Source: Seinonella peptonophila
GTDB lineage: Bacteria > Bacillota > Bacilli > Thermoactinomycetales > Thermoactinomycetaceae
DNA length: 63,191 nt
Direction of reading: 5' to 3'
Assembly: GCF_900129355.1 (NCBI RefSeq)
Contig: NZ_FQVL01000015.1
Span: 1-63,191, forward strand
In this document: one piece after another, positions 55,351-63,191 of the stretch
Layout of the letters: every line of letters starts with the position of its first letter
Position numbering within the stretch: position 1 is the stretch's first letter
Made by a program: the position numbers and the translations under genes
The notes under the pieces: model-generated
Told to the model about the DNA's origin: nothing
Seen by the model: the letters and a program-made list of their open reading frames with translations, nothing else
Databases searched by the model: none

Positions 55351-55500
55351 TGATATAATTATGGTTGAAGGTCGTTATCTTTATTCGTTCTAGTAGAGGA
55401 GGATTTTTCATCTCGAACCTGAACGGGATTCGATTTGACTCGAAGCGACGGCCATGTCCGAACCGTTTATTGCGGTTATAAGCTTACTATAAGGGAGATC
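55351..55500 (+). promoter_or_regulatory. possible promoter and leader of the small membrane protein gene
   Basis: TGATATAAT (TATAAT at 55354-55359, extended -10) lies 145 bases before the 55505 gene; the -35 is weak. The leader contains GAACC-type inverted repeats (TCGAACCTGAACGGGATTCGA, split here as TCGAACC / GGGATTCGA). Confidence 0.35.
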
Positions 55501-55504
55501 ATGC

Positions 55505-55759
55505 ATGCTTTCAGAGTCTAACAAAAGGGGACTGAAGACATTGCTCATCAGCACGATCGCAAGTATGATCGGCATGCTAATGATCATCTGTCTCCTAGTC
55601 TATTGCATCGGCTCTACAGAGGAAGTGTCCCTGCCCTTCCCCGTCGTTCTCACCGGCAGCATCATCCAGATCATCATCTTCTCCATCCAGGTCAGCATGG
55701 TGGGGAGGGTGGTGATATCCCAGTTGCCAAGACAGGAGGAGGACGAGTCGTCCTCCTGA
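55505..55759 (+). CDS. small two-helix membrane protein
   Basis: 84 residues with two membrane helices (about 12-35 and 45-68), a basic N-terminus and an acidic, Ser-rich tail (EEDESSS). AAGGGAG lies 6 bases before the ATG and a strong terminator follows, so this is a real transcription unit. Codons are richer in G/C than those of the core genes, suggesting recent acquisition. No family recognised; size and shape would fit a holin-like or small regulatory membrane protein, which is speculation. Confidence 0.6.
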   Translation: MLSESNKRGLKTLLISTIASMIGMLMIICLLVYCIGSTEEVSLPFPVVLTGSIIQIIIFSIQVSMVGRVVISQLPRQEEDESSS

Positions 55760-55838
55760 AGAAGACACTAGTCAAGCACAAGGACAGGCTTCTTGATTAG
55801 TTGCCTGACATCATAGTCCGTGTCTACTCGAGAGTCAA

Positions 55839-55884
55839 CAATAGCACACTTGCCACAATGTGGTTGTGTGCTATTGTGTTTTCA
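55839..55884 (+). terminator. terminator
   Basis: Perfect 11-bp stem CAATAGCACAC / GTGTGCTATTG with a 16-base loop, then TGTTTTC. Confidence 0.85.
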
Positions 55885-56002
55885 TAATTGAGGTATAGGG
55901 GGATACGGCATGAATTCGTTCTTTTTGGGCCACTCGGAAAAATTGTACGCTTAGACTCATTTCATAATTGTATTTGTGAAGATAACGTATTCTGTTATGT
56001 GC

Positions 56003-56160
56003 TTCCAAATATAATTATAGAATCTAGATTATCGATCTTTATTTACAGAATATTATAAATTATGAGGTGGAGTTGTAGAATTATTGGATATAACCTTGGG
56101 ATGAGGGTGAATATAACAGCAAGGGTATCTATACTAATTGTATATGTACATTAGAAATGG
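56003..56160. repeat. long imperfect repeat, copy A
   Basis: About 150 bases similar to 58574-58730. Shared runs: AATTATAGAATCTAGATTAT, TTTATTTACA, TAGAATTATTGGATATAAC, ACAGCAAGGGTATC and TACTAATTGTATA. No coding frame and no end structure of a known element. Each copy is followed by a terminator-like hairpin (here at 56229-56286). Confidence 0.8.
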
Positions 56161-56228
56161 TTTTAAGAAGTTACAGCAGATTGTTTTATCCCTTTCATCT
56201 ATTCTCAAGGGAATTTTTAATAAATACA

Positions 56229-56290
56229 AAAAGAGCCAACAGCGAATGAACGGTTCTTGCGTTCCATTTCATTGCCTGGCTCTTTTGTGT
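56229..56290. terminator. bidirectional terminator
   Basis: AAAAGAGCCA (56229-56238) pairs perfectly with TGGCTCTTTT (56277-56286), with a long loop. It ends transcripts from copy A on the + strand and the 56297-56737 gene on the minus strand. Confidence 0.8.
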
Positions 56291-56296
56291 GTGGCG

Positions 56297-56737
56297 TCAG
56301 GAGATGACAAACCTTCTGACGCCGATGATGTTCCCCTTGCTGTCAAGGACGGCACTCTCTGAACTGTAGTCGGGGGCCATCACTCCTGTTATGAATTTCT
56401 TCCCAAAGTTCCGAGAATCTTGAGAGTCCTCCTCTTCAGAACTATGCTTGGATTCCAAGCGAAGCATATTCTCGAGATTGTGTATTACAATAGCGTTGAG
56501 AACTTCTCTCGATACGATGTAAGTCACGTTCCACTGCTCCGGAAGCCCTACGATCTCGTACCTGAGCGAGACTTGTGGGACATTCATGCGAGCCGTGTCG
56601 CACCAGATACTGCTTTCGCGTGGATTCGCAGTGGCTGTCACAGAAACAACACCCTCGGGGGGATAGGATGCGACCATCTCGCCATTCTCGCTGAAGAGGT
56701 TGACGATTTCGGAAGTGAGGTTCACGATCTTACCCAC
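56297..56737 (-). CDS. hypothetical protein resembling phage-associated NLTPH-type proteins
   Basis: 146 residues. The start KIVNLTSEIVNLFSENGEMV, the YIVSREVLNAI motif and the end DSKGNIIGVRRFV fit a widespread family of small proteins beginning with a (V)NLTPH motif that occurs in phages and bacterial genomes, function unknown. Here the His of NLTPH is replaced. This match is from memory and uncertain. An insert of about 30 Ser/Glu/Asp-rich residues lies before the C-terminus. G/C-rich codons differ from the core genome. Confidence 0.55.
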   Translation of the reverse strand: MGKIVNLTSEIVNLFSENGEMVASYPPEGVVSVTATANPRESSIWCDTARMNVPQVSLRYEIVGLPEQWNVTYIVSREVLNAIVIHNLENMLRLESKHSSEEEDSQDSRNFGKKFITGVMAPDYSSESAVLDSKGNIIGVRRFVIS

Positions 56738-56739
56738 AG

Positions 56740-57100
56740 TAGCTCCTTAGAGTCGGCAAGAGCTCTTTAGCTCAAGCTCGATGCCCCCTATTACTGGCTG
56801 GTAACCAACAGAAAGATTCTGTTTCTTAAACTGTTGAAGACCATTGCGATTTGTTTTTATGATAGGTTAAAATGCTAGGTTGGTCAAACAAAGTTGTACA
56901 TTAGATCGACCATCTTATTCTTCTTTTTCGAAGAGATGTTCAAAAATACTTGAAGTGTAATGTACCATGATAAAAATGAATTCGGTCAACAAATAACGCG
57001 ACATCTGCTCTATATCTTGCAGGATATGAAAAAAATGATTTCCATAGGAAGCTAGAAGAGCTGCATAATCAACTGCTGGTTCATCAAGATGGTCGACTAC
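56740..57100. other. stretch without a confirmed gene
   Basis: On the + strand, 56980-57120 has a protein-like frame (SALYLAGYEKNDFHRKLEEL, LLVHQDGRLLFKVLDPDL) with no start and running into the end of the opposite gene. It may be the relic of another gene. The rest shows no feature I can support. Confidence 0.35.
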
Positions 57101-57103
57101 TCT

Positions 57104-58440
57104 TTAAAGTTCTCGATCCTGATCTCGACCAATCGGAGGACCACCAGCATCTCTATGAAAATCTCCTTCTGGTAATTGTATTTGTGGAGCTGATGTATTC
57201 TGCTGTGTGCTCTCCATTTCATCTTGTATATCTTGGAATTTCCTTTCGATTAGATATGCATTAAATTTAACAACAGGCATGACTGCTTCCATAAAATCAC
57301 GTATCTCATTTGATGGAGTTGCTGATGTGTCATTTACTAGTTGCTGTGTCCTCATTTGTGAAAACAATGAATCCGCTAATACGACCGATTGAGTCATATC
57401 ACTTTTGTTCTCTTGGGATGTGAAAAATGACTTTGCTAGGTCAAGGTCCGATGATCGCAGTGAATAATCTCCGGCAGCTACTTTAGCTAGGGTAACAATT
57501 GATTGATCACGCTTACTCAGTTGGTTGCCTGGATCATTTCCTTTGATTACTTCAAGTAATGAAGAAATTTGATGTTTAGTTTGAATGGAAGCGAGATTGC
57601 CTATTTTGTTTGATAAATAGAATCCAGGTCTAGAATCCTTGTACGCTGGCGAAAAGTCAATCGCTTTCCATTTTTGCTTAATATCTTCGATTTTTTCCAT
57701 AAGGGGGGTTACTCTTTGTAATGAATCTATTTGTGATTGCTCTGTTGATTGGGGTTCCCTTAAACTTAAGTTATCCATTGCAGTAACAAATCCTGCTACT
57801 TCAAATAGTTGCGGCATATCCTTGACCAAATTTCCGCTTAAAGTATCTAATCCAATTTCTAACTGATTGAGCTGATCAAATGCATGATGTAGATCTGCAT
57901 CTGAAATCTCGTAATCCCCACTCCTCATTCTAGCCAGAGTGTAGATCGCTCTCTGTGTATATCCGCGATCTGCTCCATCGCTGCTTGATGATTGTCACGA
58001 TGCTGAATAGGTAAACTTTCAATTCCACGAAGTGCTTGCTTCACTTTTGTATGTTGAATCCGTTCAGCAATATGAGTGTAAATCTGCATAAAATTATCGA
58101 ATGAGGTTTCTGATAATTGTGAACGTAAGTCAGGATTCTGATGTGCTTCCAAAAAATTCTCAGCTGCTTGTTGCGCTGCAGCTTGCAGAGGTTCCAGTTT
58201 CTCGATTTCAAACTGATATGGACGGTAATCCGTTGAAAAACGTTCAAACGTTCTAAAATGAAATCTAGTAAAACGATCCATTTCACTAAAGGTATATGGT
58301 TCAATACTTGTATCTCTAGAACTCGGGTCTTTCAGATAAGTTGCCATTTCCTCCATAAACTTAGTCGTCTCAGCTAATTCTTGCTCAGATATGCTTTCTC
58401 CAAATCGAGCAAATTTAAATAGTGATGTAAGTATCGTTCA
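57104..58440 (-). pseudogene. unknown helical protein gene broken by two frameshifts
   Basis: Two frames, 58356-57925 and 57928-57104, overlap by ATGA. They look like one gene. The frame upstream of the second ATG reads IYTLARMRSGDYEISDADL, which repeats inside the same protein as IVTLAKVAAGDYSLRSSDL. Also the only good start (AGGAGAG then ATG at 58440) gives MNDTYIT, stops after eight codons, and becomes continuous with LFKFARFGESISEQELAE by a one-base shift. The whole is about 440 residues, mostly helical, cytosolic, family unknown. It might also be two coupled genes. Confidence 0.55.
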
Positions 58441-58573
58441 TCTCTCCTCATTACTTAGTAATAGATACACATCTGATGTTAATTTAAATTCTTGCGAGAT
58501 TCTTTTATAAACTAAAGCACACTATTAACATTAGGGGTTTTATACTTTTAAGATTACTTACATTATACAAGAC
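58441..58573. promoter_or_regulatory. upstream region of the unknown gene
   Basis: AT-rich region between the start near 58440 and repeat copy B. GAGGAGAG ribosome binding site on the minus strand at 58442-58449. No clear promoter was assigned. Confidence 0.3.
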
Positions 58574-58730
58574 TTTCTTTCCAATTATAGAATCTAGATT
58601 ATTGATGTTTATTTACAAGAGATTTTTAAATTAGGGGCTGAAGTTATAGAATTATTGGATATAACTTAGGAATGCGGACGATTACAACAGCAAGGGTATC
58701 GGTACTAATTGTATACTTGAATTGAAAATG
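58574..58730. repeat. long imperfect repeat, copy B
   Basis: Second copy of the repeat at 56003-56160, same orientation, about 2.57 kb away. It runs directly into the hairpin AAAATGGC...GCCATTTTCTT (58727-58765), so on the + strand it could be a short transcript with its own terminator. Confidence 0.8.
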
Positions 58731-58768
58731 GCCCACATCATTTTTACATGTGAGCCATTTTCTTAATA
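58725..58768 (+). terminator. terminator-like hairpin after copy B
   Basis: AAAATGGC...ACAT pairs with ATGT...GCCATTTT, followed by CTTAAT. On the minus strand it could also end the ABC exporter's neighbour, but that operon stops at 58854. Confidence 0.7.
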
Positions 58769-58853
58769 TTGATATCAATGCTTTTATCGATACTTTATCT
58801 AAATGAGGTAGAACTAAGATCTATATAATATAGCTAATGCGATAATAGTTCCC

Positions 58854-59603
58854 TTATCCTAAATGGCGTTTAAATTGTTTAATAGCGAAGAAGTAAGCGA
58901 TGACCATGATGACGACGCTCCAGGTAAGTGCGATCCAGATATCGTTGCCAACAGATCCTTCATACAAGAGGGCACGAATCGCATTCACGATTGAAGTCAC
59001 GGGCTGGTTCTCAGCGAATACACGGACAATTTTAGGCATGGTTTCCGTGGGGACAAAGGCGGAACTGATAAACGGCAGGAAAATCAGTGGGTACGAGTAG
59101 GCTGTTGCTCCTTCCATAGATCCCGCTGTCAATCCGGGAATCACCGCCAGCCAAGTCAGCGCCAGTGTAAAAAGCCCAAGTATCCCAGTTACTGCGAGCC
59201 AATCCAGGAGATCAGCGTTGGAACGGAATCCCATCAAGAGAGCGACGAGGATCACCACCACGATAGTAAGTGCGTTGGAAACAAGCGAAGTCAACACATG
59301 AGCCCACAAAACCGACGAGCGCTTGATGGGCATGGAAATGAAACGCGCCATTAGTCCACTCTGTACATCTGTAAACAGTCGCAGTGAAGTGTAAGCGACA
59401 CCGGATGCAATTGACATCAGCAAGATTCCTGGCAATAAATAATTGACATAGTTATCCGTGCCTGTCTTTATAGCACCACCAAATACATAGACAAACAACA
59501 GCATCATCATAATCGGCATAATCGCCACTGTGATAATTGTATCTGGGCTACGCATGATGTTGCGCAGTAAACGACCGAGTAATACGTCTGTCTTGCTTTT
59601 CAT
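58854..59603 (-). CDS. ABC-2 type permease (DrrB-like)
   Basis: 249 residues with six membrane segments, DrrB/ABC2_membrane family: NYLLPGILLMSIASGVAYTSLRLFTDVQSGLMARFISMPIKRSSVLW (key piece DVQSGLMARFISMPIKRSS) and YSYPLIFLPFISSAFVPTETMP. One base separates it from the ATPase gene. Exports drugs or lipids in related systems. G+C content is higher than in core genes. Confidence 0.93.
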   Translation of the reverse strand: MKSKTDVLLGRLLRNIMRSPDTIITVAIMPIMMMLLFVYVFGGAIKTGTDNYVNYLLPGILLMSIASGVAYTSLRLFTDVQSGLMARFISMPIKRSSVLWAHVLTSLVSNALTIVVVILVALLMGFRSNADLLDWLAVTGILGLFTLALTWLAVIPGLTAGSMEGATAYSYPLIFLPFISSAFVPTETMPKIVRVFAENQPVTSIVNAIRALLYEGSVGNDIWIALTWSVVIMVIAYFFAIKQFKRHLG

Positions 59604-60365
59604 TTACATCTTCTCCTTTTTACGAATGATTGCGAGGAAAATCTCTTCCAATGTTGGTTGCTTCTCAATGTACTCCACCTTCGCTGGAGGGAACATTTCT
59701 TTGAGTTCGTCAAGAGTACCAGTCGTGATGATTTTTCCGCCATGTAGGATGGCGATTCGGTCTGCCAGTTGTTCGGCTTCTTCTAGATACTGGGTTGTCA
59801 GGAAGATTGTTGTGCCGCTGCTAGCAAGCTCCTTGACAGTATTCCATACTTCAATTCGTGCTTCGGGGTCAAGCCCTGTCGTCGGTTCGTCAAGAAAAAT
59901 GACGGCTGGTGTCCCAATCAAGCTCATGGCGATATCAAGCCGACGCTTCATTCCACCGGAATACTGATCTGCCCGCTTGTTGGCTGCATCGGTCAAGCTG
60001 AATCTTGAAAGCTGATCGTCGGCAACTTGTGCCGGTTTGGAAACGCCCCGCAAATTAGCGACCATGATCAGATTTTCTCGTCCAGTGAGCATACCGTCTA
60101 CAGCTGCAAACTGTCCGGTCAGACTGATACTTTGACGAACATGATCCGGCTTACGGTTCACGTCAAAGCCGCAAATACTTACTTCGCCGCTATCTAGCTT
60201 CATCAATGTCGAGAGGATATTGACCGTTGTTGTCTTGCCCGCTCCATTTGAGCCCAGCAGTGCGAAAATTTCGCCACGTCGAACCTCAAAATCCACTCCC
60301 TTTAAGACTTCCTTGTCTTTAAAGGATTTTTTTAACCCTTTTACAGAAATCACTGCATTGCTCAT
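59604..60365 (-). CDS. ABC transporter ATP-binding protein (DrrA-like)
   Basis: 253 residues. Walker A GSNGAGKTTTVNILS, signature YSGGMKRRLDIAMSLI, Walker B AVIFLDEPTTGLDPEAR and switch LTTQYLEEAEQLADRI, the last typical of daunorubicin-resistance DrrA proteins. Pairs with the downstream permease. A GTATTACT box upstream is shared with the padR promoter region. Confidence 0.95.
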   Translation of the reverse strand: MSNAVISVKGLKKSFKDKEVLKGVDFEVRRGEIFALLGSNGAGKTTTVNILSTLMKLDSGEVSICGFDVNRKPDHVRQSISLTGQFAAVDGMLTGRENLIMVANLRGVSKPAQVADDQLSRFSLTDAANKRADQYSGGMKRRLDIAMSLIGTPAVIFLDEPTTGLDPEARIEVWNTVKELASSGTTIFLTTQYLEEAEQLADRIAILHGGKIITTGTLDELKEMFPPAKVEYIEKQPTLEEIFLAIIRKKEKM

Positions 60366-60438
60366 ACTTATTCCTCCTTATATAAAGCGCAACAAGGCGC
60401 TAGATTACCAATGTTCCTCTAATCAGTACGGATGAATA

Positions 60439-60449
60439 TCTGTATTACT
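60439..60449. promoter_or_regulatory. putative PadR box upstream of the exporter genes
   Basis: TCTGTATTACT. It matches the reverse complement of AGTAATACAGA within 61334-61347 upstream of padR, and overlaps TACTCTGTA at 61274. Confidence 0.4.
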
Positions 60450-60464
60450 TACTACTGAGTTAAA

Positions 60465-60520
60465 AATATAACTGAATAGCGAAGGTGGCAAAATCTCATT
60501 TGTAATCCGCTATTCAGTCA
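60465..60520 (-). terminator. inverted repeat between DUF1048 gene and exporter genes
   Basis: Perfect 11-bp arms ACTGAATAGCG (60471-60481) and CGCTATTCAGT (60508-60518). On the minus strand TATATTTTT follows, so it likely terminates or attenuates after the DUF1048 gene. Confidence 0.6.
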
Positions 60521-60536
60521 GAATGATGGATTGAAC

Positions 60537-60887
60537 TTACTTTTTATCCAATCGCTTCTGGATACTCTGATTCAACTCTTTACGATACTTGTCCATCCAA
60601 GTTTTCTCATCCTTCACTAGATCGTCGCAGAAAGCGGCCACATCCTCGCCTGTTAGGTCCGTGACTTTCTTGCCTTCGGCTGCTCCTTCCTCGAGGAGGT
60701 CAAGAATGCCACTAAAAATCCTTTTGCAGTCCTTCCATTCAGTGCCAACCCCTAATGAAAAAATGTAATTTTTCATCGCATTGTAAGCTTTGCTGTAATC
60801 ACTTGGAAGTGCCTTCGCACGTGCCTCCATCGCCTTCCATTCTCGCTTTTCATCCAGACTCCCGATCAATTTTTCAAAAATATTCAT
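60537..60887 (-). CDS. DUF1048 protein
   Basis: 116 residues: [70 protein letters not shown] small helical family regularly encoded next to PadR regulators in Firmicutes. The ATG at 60887 with GGAGAG upstream is preferred to a longer frame that would run through the end of padR. Likely co-regulates or modulates PadR or the exporter; mechanism unknown. Confidence 0.92.
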   Translation of the reverse strand: MNIFEKLIGSLDEKREWKAMEARAKALPSDYSKAYNAMKNYIFSLGVGTEWKDCKRIFSGILDLLEEGAAEGKKVTDLTGEDVAAFCDDLVKDEKTWMDKYRKELNQSIQKRLDKK

Positions 60888-60891
60888 TTTA

Positions 60892-61233
60892 TTACTCTCC
60901 TTTTGATGTGATTTGTTTCGTTTTGAGTTCATTAATTTTGCTTGAAATGAAACCCCATTTTCTCCAAAAAAGTTCAAGTTGCTCTTGACCTGCTGCGTTG
61001 AGTGTGTAAAATTTTCTCGGCGGTCCCTTAGTGGATGGCTTTTTCTCGATGTTCACCAAATTGTGTTTCTCCAGTCGCATCGTTATCGTATAAACGGTGC
61101 CTTCAACCACATCGGTGAAGCCAAGTTCACGAATGTGTTGCGTGATTTCATAGCCATATGTTTCGCCACGACTGATAATCTCTAGCACACAACCTTCCAG
61201 CACTCCTTTCAGCATTTCTGTGATATTTTCCAT
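60892..61233 (-). CDS. PadR family transcriptional regulator
   Basis: 113 residues. Winged helix [65 protein letters not shown], the standard PadR pattern. GGAGG precedes the ATG. Followed by DUF1048 after four bases, then the DrrAB exporter. It most likely represses this operon; boxes TACTCTGTA are found at 61274 and 61339. Confidence 0.95.
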   Translation of the reverse strand: MENITEMLKGVLEGCVLEIISRGETYGYEITQHIRELGFTDVVEGTVYTITMRLEKHNLVNIEKKPSTKGPPRKFYTLNAAGQEQLELFWRKWGFISSKINELKTKQITSKGE

Positions 61234-61273
61234 ATAAATTCCTCCATTAGTATTTCACTAACTTTTTTCACAG

Positions 61274-61347
61274 TACTCTGTACCACAGGTATTTTGTATT
61301 GCTGATATTAAGTATTACTGATTACAGTTATATAGTAATACAGAGTA
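61274..61347. promoter_or_regulatory. padR promoter region with inverted repeats
   Basis: TACTCTGTA (61274-61282) and its reverse complement TACAGAGTA (61339-61347), plus the inner pair GTATTACT (61312-61319) / AGTAATAC (61334-61341). Good candidates for PadR operators upstream of padR. Confidence 0.5.
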
Positions 61348-61354
61348 GCTTCGA

Positions 61355-61609
61355 TTGTCAAGAATAAAATTTTTCGTTAGAAAAGACCATTATTACGGGC
61401 TTCATAGATGTTTTTATCAAATTTGGCAGCTCAGATTTATTAAATTGAATATTAAGCCAGTTCATACCACATGCAAAGCGACGGATCATATTGTTGAGCA
61501 AATTGAATTGATACAGCGGAATTTAAAATGGATCTATTTATTGGATGGGACAACTACTGAAAGGATTGTTGCAAGTGGTTCTTTCATTACGAGAAGAAGA
61601 GGTATTTAA
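61355..61609 (+). other. uncertain frame, possible gene relic
   Basis: 84 codons from a TTG, with no ribosome binding site. The sequence (HRCFYQIWQLRFIKLNIKP, IYLLDGTTTERIVASGSF) looks protein-like but I do not recognise it. It may be a transposase or other relic. Confidence 0.25.
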
Positions 61610-61860
61610 TTTAAATCGTGTTAGTCTCTTTTCTTATAGATAGATTTCATTTATGTTAGGGATAAAAGCAACAACAGTTGCAAATAAGTTCGTGCGAGTA
61701 AACAGAAAAATTAAAAAGTATTTTAGGTGATTAGTTGGTTTAAATAAAAATGATTGGATATGTATTTGATTTTAGAAGTGGTCAGAGAGAAAATTCGACA
61801 TATCTATTGGCTCTAACGGATTTATATTAAAACATAGGAGTTTTAAAGAAATTTCATCGT
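61610..61860. other. AT-rich stretch without a recognised feature
   Basis: No gene, hairpin or promoter that I can support, apart from the region just before the 61867 gene. Confidence 0.4.
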
Positions 61861-61872
61861 GAGGATGTGAAA

Positions 61873-62556
61873 TTGGTTATGAATGTAGAATTAATACTAG
61901 AAAAATATTGGACAAATGATAAGCAACAAAATTTTGGAGTTAGACAATATAAAATAGATAATAGGGAAGTGGTTGAATTACTGTATCCACCATATCCTAT
62001 ATCTTTCCCATGTTCTCCAGAAGAAAAAGATTTTTTTCATGAAATGTGGCTTGCTGATAAATCAGATGTACAAACTATTAGAAATTGGCAAGAAGTAAAT
62101 GAGGTAAAAGGTTTGATTTCACAAGATAAAGGAAAATCAAATACTCATATTCGATATGAACAAGATGGTTTTGATTTTTTTTCACTTGTTTCTCCTGAAC
62201 ATATGATAGATTTAGGTCATGATCTTGATTTTATTCCAAAAGCAAGATCAAAAGATGATTATATGTCAGATGGTTTACGTGACATAGTGGAAAAAGGCGA
62301 TTGGAGTTTAGAACTTGTTGAAATGCTTTGTGAACATAGAAACCAAATGCTAAAACCCATAAAAGATTACACAAATAGAAGAACGCAAGCATATTATCAG
62401 AGATTTGGAACAGGAGAAGGAGCAAGTGCTGAAGTATTTAAAAACCCTAATTTTGAATCATCTCCGTTATATTTAAAAGAAAAATTTGAGAAAAGTGCTG
62501 CTAACGAAAAGAAAGGTTTAAGGGGTTGGATAAGTCGATTGCGTAGGGAAAGATAA
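61873..62556 (+). CDS. hypothetical protein
   Basis: About 227 residues; acidic first half, basic C-terminal 35 residues (KKGLRGWISRLRRER). No membrane segment. The start is uncertain: GTG 61867, TTG 61873 (8 bases after GAGG) or ATG 61879. No family recognised. Codon use is very AT-rich, unlike the ABC exporter genes to its left. It stands alone before a methyltransferase relic. Confidence 0.6.
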   Translation: MVMNVELILEKYWTNDKQQNFGVRQYKIDNREVVELLYPPYPISFPCSPEEKDFFHEMWLADKSDVQTIRNWQEVNEVKGLISQDKGKSNTHIRYEQDGFDFFSLVSPEHMIDLGHDLDFIPKARSKDDYMSDGLRDIVEKGDWSLELVEMLCEHRNQMLKPIKDYTNRRTQAYYQRFGTGEGASAEVFKNPNFESSPLYLKEKFEKSAANEKKGLRGWISRLRRER

Positions 62557-62616
62557 CTGAACTCCTATATGGTTATGATCTTTATACGGAGTATAATGAG
62601 GTACAAAAACCATTCG

Positions 62617-62766
62617 GTTTCTGCTTTCTTTGTTGGAGTAACTCAAGTACAGGGTATCGAATGGCTGGGTTTGATGTGGTATGGGCATATGAATTTATTC
62701 CCGTAGTACAAGCTACTTATCGAGCTAATGTAGCAAATCGAATGAACGAAGCCGAAAAAGATTAGT
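62617..62766 (+). pseudogene. DNA cytosine-5 methyltransferase N-terminal relic
   Basis: Frame FCFLCWSNSSTGYRMAGFDVVWAYEFIPVVQATYRAN resembles motif I and II of C5 methyltransferases (family form FCGAGGSSTGY...GFDVVWANEF; pieces SSTGYRMAGFDVVWA and EFIP are seen). The glycine-rich part of motif I is damaged and the protein ends at 62764-62766, far before the catalytic PC motif. An IS200/IS605-type element follows within 100 bases. Confidence 0.65.
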
Positions 62767-62861
62767 AGACTATATATGAAAAATGATTGAGTGTTTTACT
62801 TTGGGGAGGGAAGAAAGTGAGTGGGTCAGAAGTAGAGGTGTATAGGGCTAATTTGTTGAAC

Positions 62862-63178
62862 TACTACCACCTCTGTAGGTGGTAGATTCCTGCGAACACC
62901 AGACCAACGTCCAGTTATCTTAGCAGGCTCTACCCGCCGTCCCAGCGGTGAAAACAAAGTATGCTCTGCTATGCTCCCTACTTTCGCTTGGTTTTCGCAA
63001 CTTCGGTGAGCTGGGTGGTTGAAGATTTTACGTTACTGACCCTTTCCAGCAACAACCCCATATCTTCAGTTTTCAAAGAGCTACAACTATTCTAACAAAA
63101 AAAGTGGTTCTAAGCATCCCCGCAAAAGGGATACCGAACCACGTCCCATTCACCTCACCGCTTGTAGAAGCGGGAGTA
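62862..63178 (-). mobile_element. IS200/IS605-type non-autonomous element
   Basis: About 315 bp, non-coding, read on the minus strand. Left end hairpin CCGCTT / AAGCGG (63158-63173). Then a stem GTGGTTC / GAACCAC enclosing ATCCC / GGGAT (63104-63142), which matches the equivalent stem at 38288-38327 with paired base changes. Right end AGGAATC plus the perfect stem CTACCACCT / AGGTGGTAG (62864-62885). No transposase or TnpB. Same architecture as the element at 37971-38366, but diverged in sequence. Confidence 0.65.
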
Positions 63179-63191
63179 CTCTTGGACGAAT

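Noticed and set aside
62862-63178. Possible CRISPR repeat or tRNA from the strong palindromes
   Set aside because: No regularly spaced repeats and no cloverleaf; the structure matches IS200/IS605-type ends instead.

Overview
The window is about 63 kb of low-GC chromosomal DNA from an endospore-forming member of the Bacillota (class Bacilli). The gene order from sucCD to the RNase J gene follows the long information-processing block of Bacillus subtilis. Dipicolinate synthase (dpaAB), the sulfolactate genes (comAB) and an Asp23-type envelope protein fit a spore former. The flagellar/chemotaxis block that B. subtilis carries between codY and rpsB is absent, so a non-motile lineage is likely. 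A Thermoactinomycetaceae-like origin is a guess from general character, not shown by any rRNA here.

Layout. 1-1.24 kb: a rearranged IS200/IS605-type TnpB remnant. 1.26-6.1 kb: small accessory genes (GNAT, cupredoxin), comA-comB and two unrecognised genes. 6.2-45.1 kb: the core block, sucCD, dprA, topA, trmFO, hslVU, rpsB, tsf, frr, uppS, cdsA, dxr, rseP, then a reverse-strand insert (P450, EthD-like, Asp23), then rimP-nusA-ylxRQ-infB-ylxP-rbfA-nrnA-truB-ribF, rpsO, pnp, ylxY, ymxG, dut, ymxH, dpaAB, asd-dapG-dapA and RNase J. Compared with B. subtilis, xerC, codY, the fla/che block, pyrH, proS and polC are missing from their usual slots. The asd-dapG-dapA products feed DpaAB, which makes dipicolinic acid for the spore.

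45.2-49.8 kb: an eroded PBSX-like prophage on the + strand (portal, Mu F-like head protein, XkdF-like, tail fragments) interleaved with reverse-strand host-type genes. 49.9-63.2 kb: an accessory region with a SAM methyltransferase, two separate ABC-2 drug-type exporters (one with TetR and twin palindromic operators, one with PadR and DUF1048), an aldo/keto reductase pseudogene fused to an IS3 relic, small unknown genes of differing composition, and a C5-methyltransferase relic.

The most interesting thread is a family of IS200/IS605-type non-coding elements. It includes two small elements without transposase, a lone right-end/omegaRNA-like copy, and single end-hairpins, all sharing an RGAATC-plus-hairpin terminus. 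Two of them show compensatory changes in an internal stem. Other leads are a ~150-bp imperfect repeat at 56.0 and 58.6 kb, and a P450/EthD-like pair under a near-perfect palindrome.
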